Of a stretch of 64,000 nucleotides of DNA, positions 60,171 through 64,000 are shown one piece after another. Numbering within the stretch: the first letter of the stretch is position 1; each line of letters starts with the position of its first letter. This DNA is from an uncultured Muribaculaceae bacterium (lineage in GTDB: Bacteria; Bacteroidota; Bacteroidia; Bacteroidales; Muribaculaceae): NCBI GenBank assembly GCA_947525975.1, contig CANNVE010000013.1, positions 1 through 64,000 of the forward strand, given 5' to 3'. The translations under genes were made by a program, and so were the position numbers. The notes under the pieces were generated by a model, which was not told where the DNA came from, did no database searches, and was given only the letters and a program-made list of their open reading frames with translations.

Positions 60171-61657
60171 TGACGCTGTTTTTTTGGTCTGCGGTTTTGC
60201 TGACGGCTCTGGTCTGCGCCTTCGGCGGGCTGTTGGGCGCCTTCGGGCCTGTCGGCGCGCGGTTGGCGTGGCTGTCTGTCGCCCCTGGCATCGCGTCTGC
60301 CCTGTCGGCCATCTTGTTTGCCGTCGGCGTTCCTCCTTGGCTTTTCAGCGGCGTTTCCTGCTCCTTCGCCCTCTGCTTTGGGCTGGGCGTCGGGGCGGCG
60401 CGGCTTCTGCTTTTTCTTCTTTTTCTTGTCGAAGCGGGTGAGGTCGGCGTCGAGGATGTCGTGCGAAGTGCGCTTTTCGGCCTGGCTCTGGTCGGCCTGC
60501 GGGTTGAGCGATTCGGGCTTGATTCCCTGCTGGTTGAGAGATATTATCTCGAAAGCCCTCTCGGCCGAAATGGTGACGAGGTTGGCGGCAATCGACTTGT
60601 CGGTGGAGTATGTGATCTCGCGCTTGAAGATGTCGGTTTTGAAGTGGAAATACGTATTGTCGAGGGTCTCGAGCCGGGTGTCCTTCGTGGGCAGCTTTTT
60701 CAGGCTTTCTACGTATGTGTCGACCTCGAAGTTGAGGCAGCATTTGAGCTTGGCGCACTGGCCCGCGAGTTTCTGCGGATTGAGCGAGATGTCCTGGAAT
60801 CGGGCAGCCGATGTGGCCACGGTGACGAAGTTTGACATCCACGAAGAGCAGCACAGCGGTCTTCCGCAGGGGCCGATGCCGCCAATGCGGCCGGCTTCCT
60901 GGCGGGCGCCGATCTGCTTCATCTCGATGCGCACCTTGAAGGTCTCGGCCAGCACCTTGATGAGCTGGCGGAAGTCGACTCTCTCGTCGGCGATGTAGTA
61001 GAATATGGCTCTGTTGCCGTCGCCCTGGTATTCGACATCGCCGATCTTCATGTTGAGGTGCAGGCTCTCGGCGATCTTTCGGGCGCGGATCATGGTGTCG
61101 GTCTCCTTTGCGCAAGCCTCCTCGTATTTTTCGAGGTCAGCGGGCTTGGCCAGGCGGAACACCCGCTTGAATTCAGTGCCCGGCCTGATATTGGCCTTGC
61201 GCATCTGCATTTCCACGAGTTCGCCCACGAGGCTCACCTTTCCGATGTCATGGCCGGGCATGGCCTCCACTGCCACCATGTCGCCGATTTTCAGCGGCAG
61301 GTGGGTTGGATTTTTGTAGTATCCCTTGCGGGTGTTCTTGAACTGCACCTCCACCATCTCGCTGTCGGCGTATCCGCCGGGGATGTCGCCGAGCCAGTTG
61401 TAGCAGTGCATCTTGCCGCGGGGGCATTTCACTTTGTCGCCCTTGCGGTGCGATATGGCCGAGATGGTCTCGCCTCCGGGGCGCTCGTCCTCTGCGGGGA
61501 TGTCCTCGATGGGCACCTCCTGCTCCGAAAGGTCGCGGACGGGCTTGGCGTGAGGCGCTTCGGCAGCAGGCTCTCCTGCGGGAGCTGCTGCAGGGGGCGC
61601 GGCGTTCTCTTCCCGGGCGGGAATCTGCCCGCCCTCCAATGGCTGAATTGACTCCAT
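60104..61657 (-). CDS. ricT: RicT/PSP1 domain protein
   Basis: 517 residues. A disordered N-terminal ~95 residues (Ala/Pro/Glu-rich, then CPRGKMHCYNWL) leads to the PSP1 domain (~100-370). Cluster cysteines are visible in GRIGGIGPCGRPLCCSSW and CAKLKCCLNFE, an Fe-S binding pattern known in Y-complex proteins. The last ~130 residues are a basic, Gln/Arg/Pro-rich disordered tail. In Bacillus RicT works with RicA/RicF to direct RNase Y; here rny is 9 bp upstream in the same operon, which supports that partnership. Confidence 0.93.
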   Translation of the reverse strand: MESIQPLEGGQIPAREENAAPPAAAPAGEPAAEAPHAKPVRDLSEQEVPIEDIPAEDERPGGETISAISHRKGDKVKCPRGKMHCYNWLGDIPGGYADSEMVEVQFKNTRKGYYKNPTHLPLKIGDMVAVEAMPGHDIGKVSLVGELVEMQMRKANIRPGTEFKRVFRLAKPADLEKYEEACAKETDTMIRARKIAESLHLNMKIGDVEYQGDGNRAIFYYIADERVDFRQLIKVLAETFKVRIEMKQIGARQEAGRIGGIGPCGRPLCCSSWMSNFVTVATSAARFQDISLNPQKLAGQCAKLKCCLNFEVDTYVESLKKLPTKDTRLETLDNTYFHFKTDIFKREITYSTDKSIAANLVTISAERAFEIISLNQQGIKPESLNPQADQSQAEKRTSHDILDADLTRFDKKKKKKQKPRRPDAQPKAEGEGAGNAAEKPRRNADGKQDGRQGRRDARGDRQPRQPRADRPEGAQQPAEGADQSRQQNRRPKKQRQWNKGNPQPDAERQAPKPDQGQ

Positions 61658-61666
61658 CGCTGATGC

Positions 61667-63214
61667 TTACTTGGCGAAGCTGACGGCTCGGGTTTCGCGG
61701 ATGACGGTGATTTTCACCTGTCCGGGATATGTCATTTCGTCCTGGATGCGGCGTGCTATCTCGGTAGAGAGCTTTTCGGTGTCGTTGTCGTCGATCTTGT
61801 CAGCGCCTACGATCACGCGCAGCTCGCGGCCTGCCTGTATGGCGTATGTCTTGATCACGCCGGGGTAGGAGAGTGCCAGCTGCTCCAGGTCGTTGAGGCG
61901 CTTGATGTAGGCCTCCACGATTTCGCGGCGAGCGCCGGGGCGGGCGCCGGAGATGGCGTCGCACACCTGCACGATGGGAGCGAGCAGTGTGGTCTGCTCC
62001 ACCTCGTCGTGGTGCGATCCGATGGCGTTGCATATATCGGGCTTCTCCTTGTATTTCTCGGCGAGCTTCATGCCCAGGATAGCGTGCGGCAATTCGGGCT
62101 CTTCGTCGGGCACCTTGCCGATGTCATGCAGCAGGCCTGCGCGGCGAGCCTTCTTGGGGTTGAGGCCGAGCTCCGACGCCATGATGGCGCAGAGGTTGGC
62201 TGTCTCGCGGCTGTGCTGCAGCAGGTTCTGGCCGTAGCTTGAGCGATATTTCATCTTGCCCACCAGGCGTATCAGGTCGGGGTGCAGGCCGTGGATGCCG
62301 AGATCGATGGCCGTGCGCTTGCCGGTCTCGATGATTTCCTCCTCAACTTGCTTGCGCACCTTGGCCACAACCTCCTCGATGCGGGCGGGGTGTATGCGGC
62401 CGTCGGCCACGAGTTGGTGCAGGGCCAGGCGGGCTATCTCGCGACGCACGGGGTCGAAGCCGGAGAGCACGATGGCCTCGGGGGTGTCATCGACGATGAT
62501 CTCGATGCCTGTGGCGGCCTCGAGGGCGCGTATGTTGCGGCCTTCGCGGCCTATGATGCGACCCTTGATTTCGTCGCTGTCGATGTGGAAGACAGTGACG
62601 CTGTTCTCGATGGCGGTCTCGGTGGCCACGCGCTGTATGCTCTGCACCACGATGCGCTTAGCCTCCTTGTTGGCAGTCATCTTGGCCTCGTCCATTATGT
62701 CGTTGATGTATGACTGGGCTGCGGTCTTGGCCTCGTCCTTTAGCGAGCTGATGAGCTTCTCCTTGGCCTCCTCGCTTGAGAGACCTGAAATCTTCTCAAG
62801 CTCCTTGCGGGCCTGCGATTCGATCTTGTCGAGTTCGTTGCGGCGGGCTTCAAGCTTCTGCTGCTCAGCGTCTACTTTGTTTTTCAGGCTGTCGATCTCG
62901 TTGCGTGCGCGTGCGTTTTCGCTCTGCATCTGGTTGAGCTGCAGCTCGCGCTGCTTCTGCTTGGCCTCCAGGCTCTGTATCTTCGACATGCGCTGGTTGG
63001 CGTTCTTTTCGGCCTCGGAGGTTATTTTCAGGGCTTGCTCCCTGCCTTCGAGTATTTTTGACTTTTTCAGGTCTTCGGCCTCGCGCTCGGCGTCATTCAC
63101 TATGAGGCGCGCGCGGCTCGTGGCGTTTTTGCGCTGCATCATCAAAGTGCACCACACGGCAATTCCGGCTGCCACTATGGCGATGGCTACGTAGATGATT
63201 ATCGATAGTATCAT
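61667..63214 (-). CDS. rny: Ribonuclease Y
   Basis: 515 residues. An N-terminal membrane anchor ([21 protein letters not shown], 1-25), a long coiled coil (~30-190), a KH domain ([27 protein letters not shown]) and an HD domain ([19 protein letters not shown], then IGSHHDE and [19 protein letters not shown]). It is an endoribonuclease that starts mRNA decay at the inner membrane. It is followed by ricT. Length and order match the family. Confidence 0.97.
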   Translation of the reverse strand: MILSIIIYVAIAIVAAGIAVWCTLMMQRKNATSRARLIVNDAEREAEDLKKSKILEGREQALKITSEAEKNANQRMSKIQSLEAKQKQRELQLNQMQSENARARNEIDSLKNKVDAEQQKLEARRNELDKIESQARKELEKISGLSSEEAKEKLISSLKDEAKTAAQSYINDIMDEAKMTANKEAKRIVVQSIQRVATETAIENSVTVFHIDSDEIKGRIIGREGRNIRALEAATGIEIIVDDTPEAIVLSGFDPVRREIARLALHQLVADGRIHPARIEEVVAKVRKQVEEEIIETGKRTAIDLGIHGLHPDLIRLVGKMKYRSSYGQNLLQHSRETANLCAIMASELGLNPKKARRAGLLHDIGKVPDEEPELPHAILGMKLAEKYKEKPDICNAIGSHHDEVEQTTLLAPIVQVCDAISGARPGARREIVEAYIKRLNDLEQLALSYPGVIKTYAIQAGRELRVIVGADKIDDNDTEKLSTEIARRIQDEMTYPGQVKITVIRETRAVSFAK

Positions 63215-63283
63215 ATCTCGGATTTTTGTTAGATGTTTGTGATTTTAATCTGTTGTTATTGAAAAATTTGATACGATGTCATA

Positions 63284-63337
63284 AAAACAAAAAGCGCACT
63301 CTGCCGACGTTGGCGAGGCCAACGCGAGGTGAGTGCG
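63284..63337 (-). terminator. Intrinsic terminator between zapA and rny
   Basis: Outer stem CGCACTC/GAGTGCG and inner stem GTTGGC/GCCAAC, followed on the minus strand by TTTTTGTTTTT. It ends transcription from zapA or from a separate small RNA before rny. Confidence 0.85.
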
Positions 63338-63420
63338 GGGTGATAAAGAGAAATTGCTTAATCCGGGGCGTCTCCGAGGCAGGCTCTGCCGCCAGCGGGG
63401 CTTATACGATCTTGGAGGGC
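63284..63420 (-). ncRNA. Structured RNA candidate downstream of zapA (possible 6S RNA)
   Basis: A 210-bp non-coding gap between zapA and rny. The part next to zapA is GC-rich and able to fold (GGCAG-AGC-CUGCC within a GGCG/CGCC stem) and then leads to a U-rich intrinsic terminator. In E. coli, zapA is followed by the 6S RNA gene, and I recall 6S RNA near zapA in some other bacteria. No separate promoter was recognised, so a plain zapA 3' UTR is equally possible. Confidence 0.35.
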
Positions 63421-63425
63421 CTTTG

Positions 63426-63716
63426 TCACTTGATGTCGAGCAGGAGGCGGTCGAGGGCCTTTTCGGCGTTGGTGAGGCCTTCTTCGTCGGCTTTCATCTT
63501 CTCGGCCAGGTCGTAGTATACCTGGGCGTATCTGAATGCTACCATCGCGAGCACTTCTCGGGGTGACAGGTCTTTAAAAGTTTCGCGCCATTGCGCATAG
63601 AGGAGGTTCACGTCCTTCTCCACTTTCCTCACGCTTGCCTCCTTGTCCCTCTGGACATGCAGGTCGAGCGGAGCGGCGTCGGCTATGTGGATTGTGATAT
63701 GTTGTTTGTCAGTCAT
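63426..63716 (-). CDS. zapA: Cell division protein ZapA
   Basis: 96 residues. A short N-terminal beta segment (DKQHITIHIADAAPLDLHVQRDKEASVRKVEKDVNLLYAQWRE) with the ZapA pattern is followed by a long helix. It bundles FtsZ filaments at the division ring. The frame continues to 63773, but the ATG at 63716 fits family length and clears the preceding coiled-coil gene. It lies 13 bp after that gene. Confidence 0.9.
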   Translation of the reverse strand: MTDKQHITIHIADAAPLDLHVQRDKEASVRKVEKDVNLLYAQWRETFKDLSPREVLAMVAFRYAQVYYDLAEKMKADEEGLTNAEKALDRLLLDIK

Positions 63717-63729
63717 AATCAGCGATGCA

Positions 63730-64000
63730 TCAGTCAGAGAGATCAGCGATGCAGCGGTCAATTTCCCGCACAATTCCGGAGATTATGGCTCGAGTCTCTT
63801 CGATCTGGTCTCGGTCAGGCGAAATCACGGCGGCTGTGCGCAGATACTCTGCCTCTTGCCTTATGAGCCTCAGCTCCCGGTCGCGCGCTTCAAGCTCAGC
63901 CTGCAGCGACGCTATTTTCGCGTCGGCCTCTTCCTTCAATTTCTGCAGGGCTTCATATCTTTGGGCCAAAAGATTGGCTTTGGCTATGATCCTTGCGTAA
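63730..64000 (-). CDS. Coiled-coil protein, 5' end outside window
   Basis: The frame is open to the last base, so the N-terminus lies beyond the window. The ~89 visible residues are a coiled coil (ALQKLKEEADAKIASLQAELEARDRELRLIRQEAEYLRTAAVI) and a short C-terminal helix ending CIADLSD. It directly precedes zapA (13 bp). Such small coiled-coil proteins often sit beside zapA in Bacteroidetes, and a division role (ZapB-like) is only a guess. Confidence 0.75.
   Translation of the reverse strand, partial: YARIIAKANLLAQRYEALQKLKEEADAKIASLQAELEARDRELRLIRQEAEYLRTAAVISPDRDQIEETRAIISGIVREIDRCIADLSD

Overview
The window looks like the chromosome of a GC-rich gut member of the Bacteroidales, most likely Muribaculaceae. 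This is inferred from gene content: GldH, Por/T9SS-type C-terminal tails on secreted enzymes, a split glycine decarboxylase, DUF3256 next to xseA, a Bacteroidales-type RecA with extended ends, and TAnnTTTG-type promoters in place of E. coli -10/-35 boxes. No rRNA, tRNA, CRISPR array or complete insertion sequence was seen. About fifty protein genes are supported. Both ends of the window cut through a gene.

Layout. 1-8.2 kb (+): secreted endonuclease I (5' cut), tcdA, an M3 dipeptidyl carboxypeptidase, meaB, a DUF1573 protein and recA. 8.3-18 kb (-): a greA-HIT-lipoprotein operon, a secreted SGNH/SASA esterase, then a thioesterase-DciA-recF-AddA-like repair/replication cluster with a small lipoprotein. 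18.1-25.0 kb (-): a complete glycine cleavage operon, lplA-gcvT-gcvH-gcvPA-gcvPB-lpdA, that also encodes its own lipoate ligase. 25.2-27 kb (-): a POT peptide transporter and a possible 40-residue secreted peptide. 27.1-33.5 kb (+): panB, dtd, a DEAD-box helicase, DUF3256, xseA, xseB and an AraC regulator.

33.5-37.5 kb (-) is visibly AT-richer than its surroundings. It holds a compact putative peptide-natural-product (RiPP) operon: a small precursor with a Gly-Gly leader, a radical SAM/SPASM maturase and a TonB-dependent outer-membrane receptor, read from a good promoter with a long leader. I rate this the most interesting locus in the window. 37.8-39.5 kb (+) encodes a probably abundant OmpA-like/TPR lipoprotein. 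39.7-45.6 kb (-) pairs a secreted M6 metalloprotease with a GH106-type rhamnosidase. 45.8-50.5 kb (+) pairs a 1004-residue TPR protein with an outer-membrane barrel. 51.4-52.9 kb (+) is a thioredoxin-fold lipoprotein with repeat arrays on both sides. 53.4-55.9 kb (+): a small helical protein, a cyclophilin lipoprotein and an M16 protease. 56-64 kb (-): queE, queD, cca, an M24 aminopeptidase, gldH, ricT, rny, a structured RNA candidate, zapA and a coiled-coil gene cut by the window end.

The intergenic DNA is a mosaic of short dispersed palindromes that recur downstream of unrelated genes. One roughly 255-bp element has ~49-bp inverted ends and looks like a MITE. Other structural features are a perfect 21-bp inverted duplication covering the gcvH stop codon, a 40-bp perfect palindrome, and a folded leader upstream of greA.
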